Of a stretch of DNA of 64,000 nt, positions 10,514-22,156 are shown piece by piece (position 1 is the first letter of the stretch; each line of letters begins with the position of its first letter). Origin of the DNA: Drechmeria coniospora (taxonomy: Eukaryota; Ascomycota; Sordariomycetes; Hypocreales; Ophiocordycipitaceae). The position numbers and the translations under genes are program-made. The notes below the pieces were generated by a model. That model ran no database searches and had not been told where the DNA came from. It saw nothing but the letters and a program-made list of their open reading frames with translations. The stretch lies in NCBI RefSeq assembly GCF_001625195.1, contig NC_054390.1:9335222-9399221 (forward strand). Direction: 5' to 3'.

Positions 10514-13247
10514 CTATTCCCACCGTCTCCATTCACTGACGAGCTTCTCCACCTGCTCCTCTGTCCATGCATCGTTTCTCTGTGCCCTATCCAGCTTGAC
10601 CAGCTTCTCGTAGATCTCGGCCTCGATGCTTCGTCTCTCCAGCACCTTTTCTCGAAGGAAATCGGCATCTTTCCATTTGCACGCCTTGCTGAATATCTCT
10701 CTCATTCGGGGGGAATAGAGTTGGCAGGTCGCCGATTTCAGCTGCTGTGGCCTCATGTAAAAGTTGTGTGCCAAGGTGCTCTTGTCTCCTAGTTTGGGCT
10801 GAACCACATTGTCGAAGCATGCGCCGCAGACGGTGAATTCGGGCAGAAACTGCATCATGTGCCAGTAGCCCTCGTGCACGGGACTGTCCTCGCGACACTT
10901 TCCGCCGATGGTAAGTCGTTGCAGTTCCTGAGCCAGCTGCCCGAGGTTGGGCGCTTTCCCGTCCAGGAACGCCCTGTCCGATGTCGTCTCCAGTGCGTCA
11001 AACAGTAGTACAAACATTCTCCTCTTTGGCGTGAAATGCAACGCGCATGTATCCCTTGTAGGCTCTGACCTTGGCATCAGAGGCACGAAGACGCTTTCGA
11101 GGTTTGGCAGCAGCGCTTCCACGATGGCCGCGCATTGGTAGCAGACGGCAAACTTTGGCACCGGCTGTCTCGTGTAAGGGTCCTTGACGGTGAGCCAGGG
11201 GCGCGTCAACTTCTGGCTTCCGGCACACACGTCCATCCGGGGCGAGTTCATGAGGGTGGCAATCTGATACAATAGCCGCAGGTGCGGCCTTTCGTGTTTC
11301 AACGTCAGCAGCCAGGCAATTCTGTACCAAGGCGACGATCCAAAGTCGCAAACAACGGCCTCACTATTTGGATGAAGCGTCGGCTGGAACTGCGTTCGAC
11401 ATTCCGTCGCGGCGAAAACGGCCTTGTAGCAGGTAGGGCAAATATTGAACTTGGTGCGTGGCAGAGTGAGCCAATCTGCCGTTCCCGCCACCGGCGTTGT
11501 TCGAGGACAATTGGGGAGACCCAGGACACTGTCCTTGTCGGTGCTTTCGGAAAAGCGCCGGTAGGTGCCCATGTCCGTCTTGCGGTCGGAGCGTATCCCG
11601 TCCCGCTCGGGATCGAACGAGGCAGGCTGCCATGACCTGGACCCCTCGGTCGGAGTGGCGGCGGCTGGCGAGGACGCCTTCTTCGTGTCCATCCGTGAAC
11701 CCAAAGTAACCGGAGGCAGTTCGGGCATGGACATGGTTGGAAACGAGCACGATGTTGGTTGATCAGCCGCCCCATCGCCGCCGCTGATTCCAAGGCCCGC
11801 GAAGGCAAGATCGTCATCATCATCATCATCTGGATAGGGAAGTGGCGCTTTTCGTCCACTCGGTCCATTTCCTGCGCCAGAAGGGCCCGGAAAAGTGGCA
11901 GAGGTTCGTGGGGTAAATGGAGCGAATATTTCAGGCGCAAAAGTGCTAGCAGATGCCGGCTCTCTCTCGGAAGTTTCGGGAGAGGTCATGATTCGAATCC
12001 GAGATCGTGACCTGGATTTTCCGGAGCTGTTCATGCCCTTGTCGGTGCTTGAGATGGCGGCCGACCGTCCAGCCTGTACCACAACAACCGGCTTCTTCGG
12101 TTGGTAAGACGGCCGTGAATCGTTCGAGTATTCGTCCTCCAACTGACTCGATTCTCGAGGTGGCCGCGACGAGGCTTTTGGACCATCGCCCCCGCCACGG
12201 TCATGCGATTGTGACATGTCTCTCCTATCGGTACGAGACGTTGATGATCCTTGGCGACGGCGCGACCCTTCAAACTCGTTGGAAGGCCGTCTCGAGTATT
12301 GAACGGGTTCAAAGCTCGACTCGGATCGCCTTGAAGAGGAATACGTCCGTCGTCTGCTGCGGTAGCCGTCATCTCTCCGCCCGCCGTGGATCTCCATCCG
12401 ACCCGGTCCGGTAGAGGATCGTGCATCTGACGCCGACGACGGGCCGTGACCCCGATATGATTTCTCTCGCCCTCCAAGGCCGGTTTGAACAATATCGGGC
12501 GATAAAAGTTGGTCACCGAATGATCGGGACTCTCGCTGAAAGCGGAAATCAGGCTGGCTGGCACTGGCGGACGATCTGCTGCGATAATGCCCACGTTGCT
12601 CGGTCGGCCGTAGTTCGGTCTCCAAATGTGGCAAGTCTGGCCTGCTTCTTCTCCTTCCAACATCGGGCTTGGCACTGCCAGCTCTCGCCTCGCCCTTCGA
12701 GGAGGATGACTCGTGCTTCAGGTAGGCATCCGGCTTCAAGGAGGCGACTTTTTCTTTTTCTGGCGCCGAGGCTTCCGCGTCGTTTGGTCCCATGGTCTTC
12801 GATTCGGATACCGAACGTGTTGTCTGCGGCTCGTTCAACAGTACAAAGCGCCTTTCGGAATTGTGCTCATGGGCTTCCATAATCAGAGGTTGCTGTTCAA
12901 TGTCGCCTCTGGAAGGGATGGTCTCGTCCGAGGGCGAAGCCGCGGCGAATGTGCCGAATTCTCTTGCCAGTGATTCGGGTTCATCTTCGACGCTAGGAGA
13001 TGGTGGGTATGACCGTCCTACTCCCAGCGAACGTCGGAAAATTGGGGTTGCATCGCTGTCCAACTTTGGGGCTGCTGGTGCGAGCGACGGCGGGCCGGTC
13101 GGCTTCGGAGACGTTCTGCTCGAGGATCAGCATGCCACATCCGACTGCACAGCGCCCGGAAGGGACCGACGGGCAAGCGTACTTGGCTCGCGAGGTGGTA
13201 AAATATCCCGTTTGAAGTAGGTTCTGGATATCGAATGGGTCGCCCAT
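10514..13247 (-). CDS. Ser/Arg-rich protein with cysteine-pair C-terminal domain, function unknown
   Basis: Two exons, 13247-13183 and 13115-10514, give 888 residues. The start MGDPFDIQNLLQTGYF lies in the short first exon; its join (AAA ACG TCT) restores the frame past an in-frame stop in the intron. Residues about 100-540 are low-complexity, rich in Ser, Arg and Pro, with many RS and SRR pairs, as in nuclear matrix or splicing-related proteins. From about 550 to the end the sequence is ordered and carries three cysteine pairs, CPTC, CYQC and CGAC, which could bind zinc, then a charged helical tail (about 820-885). It resembles proteins loosely named Ser/Arg-related nuclear matrix protein in filamentous ascomycetes. 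I cannot assign a biochemical role. Confidence 0.8.
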
Positions 13248-14837
13248 TTTGCCGACTCACTTGGCCGAGAGGCAAGTGAGCATGGCAATCATGCAAGGCG
13301 TACAATACTACAATACGCTTGTGGTTCTGCGAGTACGTTGTGGTCGCGTGTTGGACGGGGGGCTCCCACCGCGTTTGTGTCGTCGGGATCCGGGAAAGAG
13401 TCTTTGAACTGGTAAGACAGTGTTCGTCGTGGTGACAAGGCAGATTTGACTCGAAGATCCTTGCCGATGGGAAAATCAATCAGGTGACGAGGTGGCGTCT
13501 GACGAACGACGGGAGACGGGAGTCGGCGGACGGCAGACGGCGGTGGCTATAACCTTTGACTACCAGCCAAACGCTTCCGCTGTCTCGAAGAGAACGAGGC
13601 AGACGAGTTCAAGCCGAGGCCGAGCCGCGGGGAGTGGTAGGTAAGTGGAGGAATAAGAGCTACGGACTGCGGATACGAATGTGAATGATAAATGACATCG
13701 TCAGTGGGCCCAGCCTGTCAGACGGGCGTACGGAGTACTTTGTAAGTATTAATACTTGCTGTACTGTACTTGTACTGTACTGTACAGTACACTTACTGTA
13801 TTACCTGTGCAATGAGTAATTAATTCCTGATCTTGGTTGTACTTGTACGGAGCAAGTACACACGTGTACGGTGTACATGAACACTGACATACTGTACATG
13901 GACAAGTACAATGCCCGTATTATATACCCGTACGAGTATCAATATCATGCATGTCCGTTTGTGGCCCACCCAGCTACATGTACAACTACACTGACTTGTA
14001 CATGTACTTCAAATACATGCAATTAATACTCCGTACAGTGCATCTACCAAGTAATACAGTACTTACATGTACTGACTAAAAAGTATGCAGGACCCTGATG
14101 TTCAAATCAGCCTTGGCCGTCTGACTGCTGCGACGCGTCAGGACCCCGCTTCTGGGCCTCCGCCCATCTACGATTCCATTCCCCTTCAATTATCAGCATC
14201 GAGTTGGGTCGATACTTTTGCATCACATCGCCAAAGATCAAAGCGTAGGTGCACACGTCAGAGCAGATGACGAACGCCCGACACTGCAGCACAGCTGTTG
14301 CGTTGCACAGCAGTCGGGAACGGCGAGCAGGATATCACATCACACGACTTGCTCGACTCTCTGGATTCGTCCTCACGAGGCTCTTTGGCACCGTGGAGGC
14401 TCGCATGCGGCCCCTATCCACGCCCACAACCGCCACGGAGCGATGCATCGGTGCATGCCGGCAATGAAACAAAGTTGATCTTCGTTGCCGAACCGCTTCT
14501 GACTCTAGAGCTGCATGGTTGCATGCAGAAATAAAACCCGCACGGGCATGGATGCACACCATCTATCGATGGTCACCCGATGGTTCCATGAAATGGCCGG
14601 AGGAAAAACATGCAGTGAGACCGCACACCGTTGCAGTGCTCGCAAGAAACCCTTCCGCCACTCCCATTAGCCACGTTCCGCACGCAGGTTGAATGCATCG
14701 GGGCTCGGCGAGCCGGAACTACCGGGTCTTGACGCCGTACGCCAACGCAGAGATCCATCGCAACTCTCCAGCCATCCGTGGATACCAGTACTACCAACGA
14801 GTTGGGCCACGGCTGCCAGCACGATGCGGCATCGTGT
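13248..14837. other. Intergenic region with GTAC-word island
   Basis: No supportable gene. An island of TACTTGTAC and ACGGAGTAC words occupies about 13728-14085 (TACGGAGTAC at 13729-13738). The 14.1-14.8 kb part is ordinary mixed sequence with only short open frames that match nothing I know. Confidence 0.5.
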
Positions 14838-15314
14838 CTAGTCCTCCAAAAACTCCTGTATGTCTGCGTCTTCGTTCTCGGCTGCCCGTCGCCTCTCCTC
14901 CTCTTCAAGCATGTCCTTGAGAAGCTGTCGTTGCCTCAACCTCGCCTTGCGGCCCCAATCGGCGCCCGTGCCGTCTCCCTCATCGCCAAGCTCGGCCGCC
15001 TGAAGCTTTTCCTTGATACCGCGGAACTCGTTGGGTGTGATGTCTGCGTCGGTGCTGGACTTGCCTCTAGATTTGGCATCCTCTTCCTCCATGGTGTTTA
15101 CGGCATGCTTGCCAGCCCATTTCATGAAGTAGGGACGCAGCAGGAGATAGCCACCCACAATGACCGTTAGCCGGATCCACGACTGCAATGACATGCTGGC
15201 GAAAGCGTTCGACATGTTGTTCGAGGCATTGTTTCCATACATGGAAAGGCGCGCCATGAGTTGTTCTAGCAACGATTTGCCGTCCGCATCCTGCGCCTGC
15301 GTCTGCTGGTCCAT
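14838..15314 (-). CDS. pga2: Pga2-like protein-trafficking factor
   Basis: Small ER/Golgi membrane protein family; in yeast Pga2 is essential and needed for processing of Gas1 and alkaline phosphatase. One exon, 158 residues. The chosen start (ATG at 15312-15314) gives MDQQTQAQDADGKSLLEQLM; the frame is open upstream but less family-like. One membrane helix is visible at about 46-66 (WIRLTVIVGGYLLLRPYFMK), followed by a charged tail with a predicted coiled coil of Glu and Arg (RQRQLLKDMLEEEERRRAAE). Length and layout fit the family. The TVIVGGYLLLRPYF block is the strongest evidence. Confidence 0.85.
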   Translation of the reverse strand: MDQQTQAQDADGKSLLEQLMARLSMYGNNASNNMSNAFASMSLQSWIRLTVIVGGYLLLRPYFMKWAGKHAVNTMEEEDAKSRGKSSTDADITPNEFRGIKEKLQAAELGDEGDGTGADWGRKARLRQRQLLKDMLEEEERRRAAENEDADIQEFLED

Positions 15315-16511
15315 GTTGAGAGCGAACAAGATGGGTGAGCCGGGAAGAGTCGGGAACAACGGCAGCGTTGATTTGACCAAGTTGAGATGCGAGCGCTCAC
15401 TCGTTGGCGAGAGGAGGACAGTATTATGGATTGGGTATAATAATACGGAGTAATTACTTGGGTAAAATTGTTCGCGTCGAGTGGAGCCCCCAATGCTCCT
15501 TGACAGGCGAGGGAAGGGAGGAGTAGTAGGGGCACGCTGTTCCGCACGAGAAAACGTACTACAAGGACGGAGGAGACGAAAATAAATGACATGTACGAGG
15601 GATAATTCCGAGGCTAGAACGACGGAAGCTGTGGGGATTACAAGTCAGAAATGAAACAGAAGTATTAATATGCAAGTAGATACTGTACTTGGTGAAACTC
15701 GCCCGAGTTGGAGGCAGAGACGCGAAGCATTAGTAATAGGCCGTGCTAGATCGACATTATCCTTTTTCGACAGTAGGGTATAAATACACGGTTACCGTAT
15801 TCCGTAGCTAGTATTACTGTATTACGTAAGTACAGTACAGTACGCAGTTGGGAGTACGGAGTACAATACGGAGTATTACAGGCTACGGAACTCCGTACTC
15901 TGTACTCCATAGATACAGTACTTTCTTACGGAGTACTTATAATATTACTCAATAACTTGAATTAGACACAAGTACGGAGTATATGTAAGGACTTGTGTCT
16001 CTGTACATGTACTTACATGTAGCAAGTACAAGTACACCTAACTACAGTACTTGGGCCAGATCAGACTAACGTCTGAGATCGGCACTTCGGACTCTGACAC
16101 GCGTAATACACATGGCACCAACATTGCGGAATCACAACTTGGCAATTTCACCATTTTGTTTTTGCATACATACACCTACTGTAGTCATGAAGGCGAAGTA
16201 GTAAATTTATTGATGCCAACAACGTTTTATTACTTGTTTTGTCAATCCTTCGCTATTCCCTTCTGGATACGTTCAAGGTAGGGACAATGTGCCGTCTGGA
16301 GCAGAACGCGACGTCACGTGATAGCATTGCCCCTTGTGCAGACTGCACTAGCAAGGCACTGTGCTGGTGGAGGAGCTCATAAAAATTTCGTAGACAACCA
16401 ATTCGGCAGCTTCGCAGCTGTATTGCCTCACTTGTATAGCCTTCACCCCCCCCTGCTGCGCCCGTTCTCTTCTTCCGCAATCAGGGTTTTTGTTTCTACT
16501 TTTGGCTCAAG
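15315..16511. other. Divergent intergenic region between pga2 and mitochondrial EF-Tu
   Basis: No gene seen. GTAC/ACGGAGTAC words fill about 15780-16050 (TACGGAGTAC at 15855-15864 and 15927-15936). A TATAAATA lies at 15779-15786 but far from either start. The last 70 bases are C/T-rich leader for EF-Tu. Confidence 0.5.
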
Positions 16512-17965
16512 ATGTCGACCGCTTTCAGATCCGTTGCGCCCTTTCTGCGGACTGCGAGACATGGACTCAGGACTCGCCACGTGAATCCCCTTCAGTCCAG
16601 CATCAAGTCGCAGAATGCCTCTGGCCTCCTCAACCTTTACCGCACATATGCTGTCTACGAGCGGACAAAACCCCACGTCAACATTGGTACGCTTCTGCCC
16701 TCTGCTTTGGAGTGTTCGATTCGGTGCTCACACCTACGTCTAGGCACAATTGGTCACGTCGATCATGGCAAGGTGGGCGGCGAGATGACCAACTTTTCCA
16801 TGGCTCGTCCTGGACTAACCCACATGTCCAGACCACTCTCTCGGCTGCCATCACGAAGAGGCAAGCCGAAAAGGGGTTCGCCAACTTCTTGGATTACGGC
16901 TCCATCGACAAGGCCCCAGAGGAGCGCAAGCGCGGCATCACCATCTCGACGGCCCACATCGAATACTCGACCGAGAACCGCCACTACTCCCACGTCGACT
17001 GCCCGGGCCATGCCGACTACATCAAGAACATGATTACGGGTGCCGCAAACATGGACGGTGCCATCATCGTCGTCGCCGCTTCCGACGGTCAGATGCCCCA
17101 GACCCGAGAGCACCTGCTGCTTGCCCGACAGGTCGGAGTTCAGAAGATCGTCGTCTTCGTCAACAAGGTCGACGCCATCGATGACCCAGAAATGCTCGAG
17201 CTCGTCGAGATGGAGATGCGCGAGCTCCTCTCCACCTACGGCTTCGAGGGCGACGAGACCCCCGTCATCATGGGCTCTGCCCTGATGGCCCTGAACAACC
17301 AGAAGCCCGAGATTGGCCAGCAAAAGATTGATGAGCTGCTCAAGGCCGTCGACGAGTGGATTCCTACCCCCGACCGTGACATGGACAAGCCTTTCCTCAT
17401 GTCCGTCGAGGATGTCTTCTCCATTGCCGGCCGTGGTACCGTCGTCTCCGGACGTGTTGAGCGAGGTGTCCTGAAGCGCGACGAGGAGGTTGAGCTGGTC
17501 GGCAAGGGCAACGAAATCGTCAAGACCAAGGTCACCGACATCGAGACCTTCAAGAAGTCTTGCGAGCAGTCGCAGGCTGGTGACAACTCTGGTCTCCTCA
17601 TCCGTGGTATCCGCCGCGAGGACGTCCGCCGGGGTATGGTTGTCTGCAAGCCTGGCACCGTCAAGTCGCACACCCAGTTCCTCGCCTCTCTCTACGTCCT
17701 CACCAAGGATGAGGGTGGCCGTCACACTGGATTCCACGAACACTACCGACCTCAGCTGTACCTCCGAACCTCCGACGAGTCCGTCGACCTGACCTTCCCC
17801 GAGGGCACCGAGGACGCTTCCTCCAAGATGATCATGCCCGGCGACAACGTCGAGATGGTTGTCACCATGCAACACCCCAACGCCGTCGAGACTGGGCAGC
17901 GATTCAACATTCGCGAGGGCGGCAGAACCGTCGCCACCGGCTTGATCACTCGCATCTTGAAGTAG
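16512..17965 (+). CDS. tuf1: Mitochondrial translation elongation factor Tu
   Basis: GTPase that delivers aminoacyl-tRNA to mitochondrial ribosomes. Exons 16512-16686, 16744-16772 and 16832-17965 give 445 residues. The N terminus (about 1-45) is an Arg/Ser-rich presequence. G motifs seen are [13 protein letters not shown] (G1, about 59-71), RGITIST (G2), DCPGHADY (G3), NKVD (G4) and SAL (G5), then domain 2 ([13 protein letters not shown]) and the C-terminal GDNVEMVV region. The 29-base middle exon ends exactly after GK of the P-loop, so the second intron interrupts the G1 motif. The protein ends in LITRILK, as bacterial-type EF-Tu does in variant form. Identity is secure. Confidence 0.97.
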
Positions 17966-18661
17966 ACCGTCCGATAATGCAACAACGGACCGAGCGGGCA
18001 AATCCATGCGGCCATGAGCGAGTGGGAAACATTCCGACGAACACTGACCGAGGCGGTACGACACAAAAGCGTCAAGTTTCACCTTCCGAGTCGAGAGGCT
18101 GGCTCTTGTATTATGTCCCGAGGTGGAATTGGAGGATAACCCCACAGCTTCTTTCCATTTCTCGGCAGTGTAAACTAGGCGGGCACAGGAGGGTAAAGGC
18201 CGGAACAGGCGATGTAAAACTACGTTCTCAATGTCAATCTCTACTTGAAGCATGAAATAGTCCTCGGAAATGCACAAGTTAGATTTACGGAAGATCCACG
18301 AGCGGTTTCACATCAGCTGGAGCCGTGCGGAATTGCGACTCGGCCGTCGTATTGGAAAATATGTATCGCATGGCCGCAGGTCGATGATTTCCGCTTGCAA
18401 TTCACACATCTCGGTTTGTACACGGTTTTGGTGGTGGATCGTGGACTCTGGACTGGCTGGTCCAATGTAATTTGGGTTCGTCTAATCTTGGGGGATGTTC
18501 GTCAGACACGCAACCTTCCCCCGAATCAAGCAAGCCATTAAACTCCGGTTCCAAGCGGCCGCAGCCCTCCGAGAGATGTTCGCGAGGCCGTCATGACTGC
18601 TTGGCAGCATGCATCCATGATCCACAGCTGCCGTCCCCTTTTCTCGTGCGTTTAAAATCGT
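17966..18661. other. Convergent 3' flanks of tuf1 and uS14
   Basis: About 700 bases between converging genes. No gene or repeat of note seen. Confidence 0.5.
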
Positions 18662-19047
18662 TTATCGGTACTGCAGAGGGCGTGTGTCAGCCTCCAATAT
18701 TTTCCTGGCATGTCCGTCGCTCGTGCCAGCGCGTCGGTAAAGCTCGCCGCTGCTTACCTTGTTGAAGCCAATATCCTTGGCCTTCTCACGGAAGCACTGA
18801 CGGCACAGGTTCAGGTCGTACTTTCGGATGAGACCGGCGGTGTGCTTGCAGACTCGGCTATGAAACCACTCGAATTAGTACTCTTCTTTTATTGTCCATG
18901 GTCGTCGGCAATTGTCTTCTCGTTCAGCACCCGTCAATGGTGCCGAGGATCGGATAGGTCGCGTTCGGGATCAGGAGAACCGTACCAGCTGCGGGAGCCC
19001 TTGCCGTAGTTTCGCGGGCGCGAATTCCAGACGCTTTCGTGGGACAT
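18662..19047 (-). CDS. rps29: 40S ribosomal protein uS14 (S29)
   Basis: Small zinc-binding protein of the 40S head. Three exons, 19047-18986, 18857-18758 and 18670-18662, give 56 residues. The protein starts [20 protein letters not shown]; the four zinc ligands are in CRVC and CRQC, separated by 14 residues, and it ends in GFNKYR. The final exon is only nine bases (TAC CGA TAA). The join positions are fixed by the highly conserved family sequence. Too small and too split to appear as a single open frame. It is divergent from the PDI gene, sharing a 500-base promoter. Confidence 0.95.
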
Positions 19048-19549
19048 GATTGCGGTGCTGTTGTCGGTGGCCGAAAACTGCTTGCTGAGGGTGGAGGAGT
19101 CGCGAGGGTTGGGGAAATGGGCGGGAAATTTTGTGTGAATTTCTCTGCGACCTTGTCAGGCGATTGGAGGGTTGGCAGCCCCAGCGCACGCCGAACCGCC
19201 CCACCGCCTCTCGTCTCACGTGATACAATCGCCACCACGTCTTATCGACACGTGCGGGCTATCATGTCATGATGAACTATCGATAACAGACGCGTTATTG
19301 TGGGGACAATGATCCGCAAGCGGATGACGGAAGCTCTAGCTTGCACTTGACTGATCTCATATTAGTTGCAAGCTGGCATTTCCGTCGTATTATAAATGCA
19401 TCGTCAGTTGCAACTGGTAACCTGCCGGCCCTTTTAAACCAGAAAAGTTGATACAAGTAATCGGCTGCATTAACGGTGTTCTTCCAACTATTTCTTTGTA
19501 CCAAAAAGGTTTACAGCTTTTGATTCCACAGCTTGTTGCCGTTCCGAAG
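19048..19549. promoter_or_regulatory. Divergent promoter between uS14 and the PDI gene
   Basis: A 502-base divergent region. Two CACGTG palindromes lie 26 bases apart (19217-19222 and 19249-19254), and a TATAAA is at 19391-19396, about 155 bases before the PDI start. CACGTG is the core bound by Cbf1-type bHLH factors. The link to regulation of either gene is inference. Confidence 0.4.
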
Positions 19550-20786
19550 ATGGTCCTGTTGAAAGGGTTCGCACTCTCCGCCGTGGTGGCAGTTGCAGCG
19601 GCAAAATCTGCCGTCATCGACCTTCGATCCTCCAATTTCGACGACGTTGTCCTGAAATCTGGCAAGGCCACATTTGTTGAGTTCTATGCTCCCTGGTGCG
19701 GTCACTGCAAGAACCTTGCTCCCATCTGGGAGGACCTCGGCGTTGCCTATGAACATGCCAAGAACAAGGTGCAAATCGCCAAGGTGAACGGGGACGAAGA
19801 TCGCGCCCTCAGCAAGCGATTCGGCATCCAGGGCTTTCCAACTCTCAAGTTCTTTGACGGCAAGTCGGACACACCGCTGGATTACGAGGAGGCTCGGGAC
19901 CTCCAGAGTCTATCGAATTTTATTCGCAAGCAGGTCGGCATCGAGGGCAAGAAGAAGGTCGAAGTTCCGAGCAACGTTGTCATGCTCAACGAACGGTCGT
20001 TTCCCAAGGCTATCGGTGGCGACCAGAACATCTTGGTGGCGTTCACGGCCCCGTGGTGCGGACGTTAGTGCACCTCAATCCTGGAGCCCTGTTATTCGAG
20101 CTCGACGGCTGACTCTGATGCACGCAGACTGCAAAACCCTGGCTCCTATCTGGGAGGACATTGCGAATTCTTTTGCCTCCGAAGACAATGTCATGGTCGC
20201 CAAGGTTGACGCCGACGCGGCCGACGGCAAGCTCGTTGGGAAGGAGTACGGCATCACCGGGTACCCCACTCTCAAGTACTTTCGCGCCGGTAGCAAGAAG
20301 GCAGAACCATACGAGGGTGGTCGTACAGAGGCGGACTTTGTCGAATTCATGAACGGAATTGCCGGTACTCAGCGTATGCCCGGCGGCGAACTCAACAGCC
20401 AGGCTGGAACTGTTGCCTCTCTGGACACTCTCGTGAGCAAGATGCTCGGCGACGGGAAGATGACAGACATTACGGCCGAGCTCGAGAAGGAATCGGAGAA
20501 GCTCACGAAGGCGGCGCAGAAGAAGTACGCCGAGTACTACGTCCGGGTGGTGAATAAGCTCAGCAAGAGTGAGGCCTTTGCCGAGAAGGAACTGACTCGA
20601 TTGACGGGCATTCTTTCCAAAGGTGGGATTGCGCCGCTCAAGCGGGATGAGATTCAGCGAAAGTTGAACGTGCTGCGCAAGTTCACCGAGGGTGTTGGCG
20701 ACAAGGTCACCGAGAGTGTTGGCGAGAAGGTCACCGAGAGTGTTGGCGACCAGGCCACCAAGGAGGAAGCGAAGGATGAGCTGTAA
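19550..20786 (+). CDS. ER protein disulfide isomerase with two thioredoxin domains and ERp29c-like domain
   Basis: Oxidative folding enzyme of the ER lumen, of the TigA/ERp38 type. Exons 19550-20063 and 20128-20786 give 390 residues. Residues 1-19 form a signal peptide. Two thioredoxin domains each have an APWCGHC active site (Cys50/Cys53 and Cys170/Cys173); the intron cuts the second site inside the His codon. A helical ERp29c-like domain follows (about 260-355). The tail carries three 8-residue repeats (VGDKVTES, VGEKVTES, VGDQATKE), then AKDEL. The KDEL ending is a clear ER-retrieval signal, though many fungi use HDEL. Its 3' end faces HSBP1. Confidence 0.95.
20694..20765 (+). repeat. Three 24-base tandem repeats in the PDI C terminus
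   Basis: Units at 20694-20717, 20718-20741 and 20742-20765. The first two differ by one visible base; the third is more diverged. In frame, adding an acidic 24-residue linker just before the KDEL signal. Confidence 0.85.
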
Positions 20787-21032
20787 ATGCATGTCAATGC
20801 AGACGGGCGTGGTGTGGAAGGTTTCGGACAGTCTTTTCAGTCTAATGGCACGTGCATCGCTGGGCAACTTGTGGGCGTGCATTCGAACCGTGTCTTTGCA
20901 CTGCTGGCAGTCAGAGGTGGTCAGCTGGCCACAGGGTGATGCCACCTCGCCGAAGCAATCTGCGTGCCATGTGTGCTGTACGCGCTCGGCCATCGACGAG
21001 TGACCTGCTCCCCTTCGCCGTCTGTCGCCCCC

Positions 21033-21446
21033 TCATTGCGGCGGCTTGGTAGCGCCACTGTCCGGTCTCTGTTGCAAAGCAGATTCCAGGCCGTCTATCC
21101 TCCTCGACATCTCGTCCACTGCCAAACCGGATCAGCAGGGTGTCGCTCTGTTACGACACGTCGTGCCTCTTACTTTTGGCAAATATCTCTGATGAGATGC
21201 TGGCGAACTTGTCGGACAATGAGCTGAGCAGCTCCTCGACGGCGGCGTTGACGTCCGCGCTGGAGGATTCGGAGGACTTGGGGCGTGTCAGTTCTCGCAT
21301 GGGCAGCCAGACGGCGTACACCCCCAAAGGCATCATCGCCGGCCGTTCATGGAGGGATGCGTAGGCAGGAAACGGCATGGAAGGAATGAACGCACAGCGG
21401 CCTTGTCGACGGATGCTGTCTCCGCCTCGGACTCCTTGGCTGGCAT
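21033..21446 (-). CDS. Heat shock factor-binding protein 1 (HSBP1) homologue
   Basis: Small coiled-coil protein that in animals binds trimeric HSF1 and dampens the heat-shock response; role in fungi less clear. Three exons, 21446-21396, 21276-21174 and 21118-21033, give 79 residues. The core is AAVEELLSSLSDKFASISSE, then IFAKMDEMSRRIDGLESALQ, matching the family's heptad-repeat helix with DKF and MDxMSxRID. The second join splits the Met codon (A|TG). The first exon (MPAKESEAETASVDKAA) rests on a GTGCGT donor and a CTGAC branch site before the AAG acceptor, so it is less certain than the other two. Convergent with PDI, divergent from Dsc1. Confidence 0.82.
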
Positions 21447-22156
21447 TGTTTCGCCGATACGGAGACGACGACGGTGACGGCGATGGGTGATGGATGGATG
21501 GATTGATGGACAAATAGATATTGCGTTGTAGCAGGCAGGCTGGAATCTGGGGAGATGATGATTGATGATTTGGCTTGGTGGTGATGGTGATGGCAGTGAT
21601 GGCAGTGATGGCAGTGAGGGTTAGAAATGTCTAGATGCGTAAACGGAAGCGCTTGTAATACAAGTAATTAATACTCCCGCTGCCATTCTAGGCGCACCAG
21701 CCCCTCATGCGAGCCCCTAATGCGGACTGCCACCAGCGCTGTACTGCACTGTAAATGTACTGTATCTGCAGTAATATAGGGTTCAGCCAGCTGGCCCAGG
21801 TGGGTTGGTAGGCCGATACGTCATTGACCATTAGCCGTTCACCCACTGGCCACCCGCTGGTGCTGGCCAACTGACTCGAAACACCATCCGTAATTCATTC
21901 TCCCTCGCCTCCCCGCCCGTTCAACTCAACTTCCACCATCCTATTCCAATATATCGTATTCGTACCTGCATCAAAAGCTGCTCAAATCTCACTACTCCGA
22001 TCAATGCCCTCGCGTCCTTCGACATCGGACATGACGTCGACGGCACCGCCATAAGACAACTCCGAGATGACAGCTGACTAGACCACCTTCAGGACGCCTT
22101 CAGGACGCCTTCTGGACGCCCTCACCCCGGCCCCAGCAGCCGCGGACGACGACGGC
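21447..22156. other. Divergent promoter region between HSBP1 and Dsc1
   Basis: No gene seen. Contains a short GATGGCAGT repeat (about 21585-21615). A GTAC-word patch lies near 21740-21780. Confidence 0.45.
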
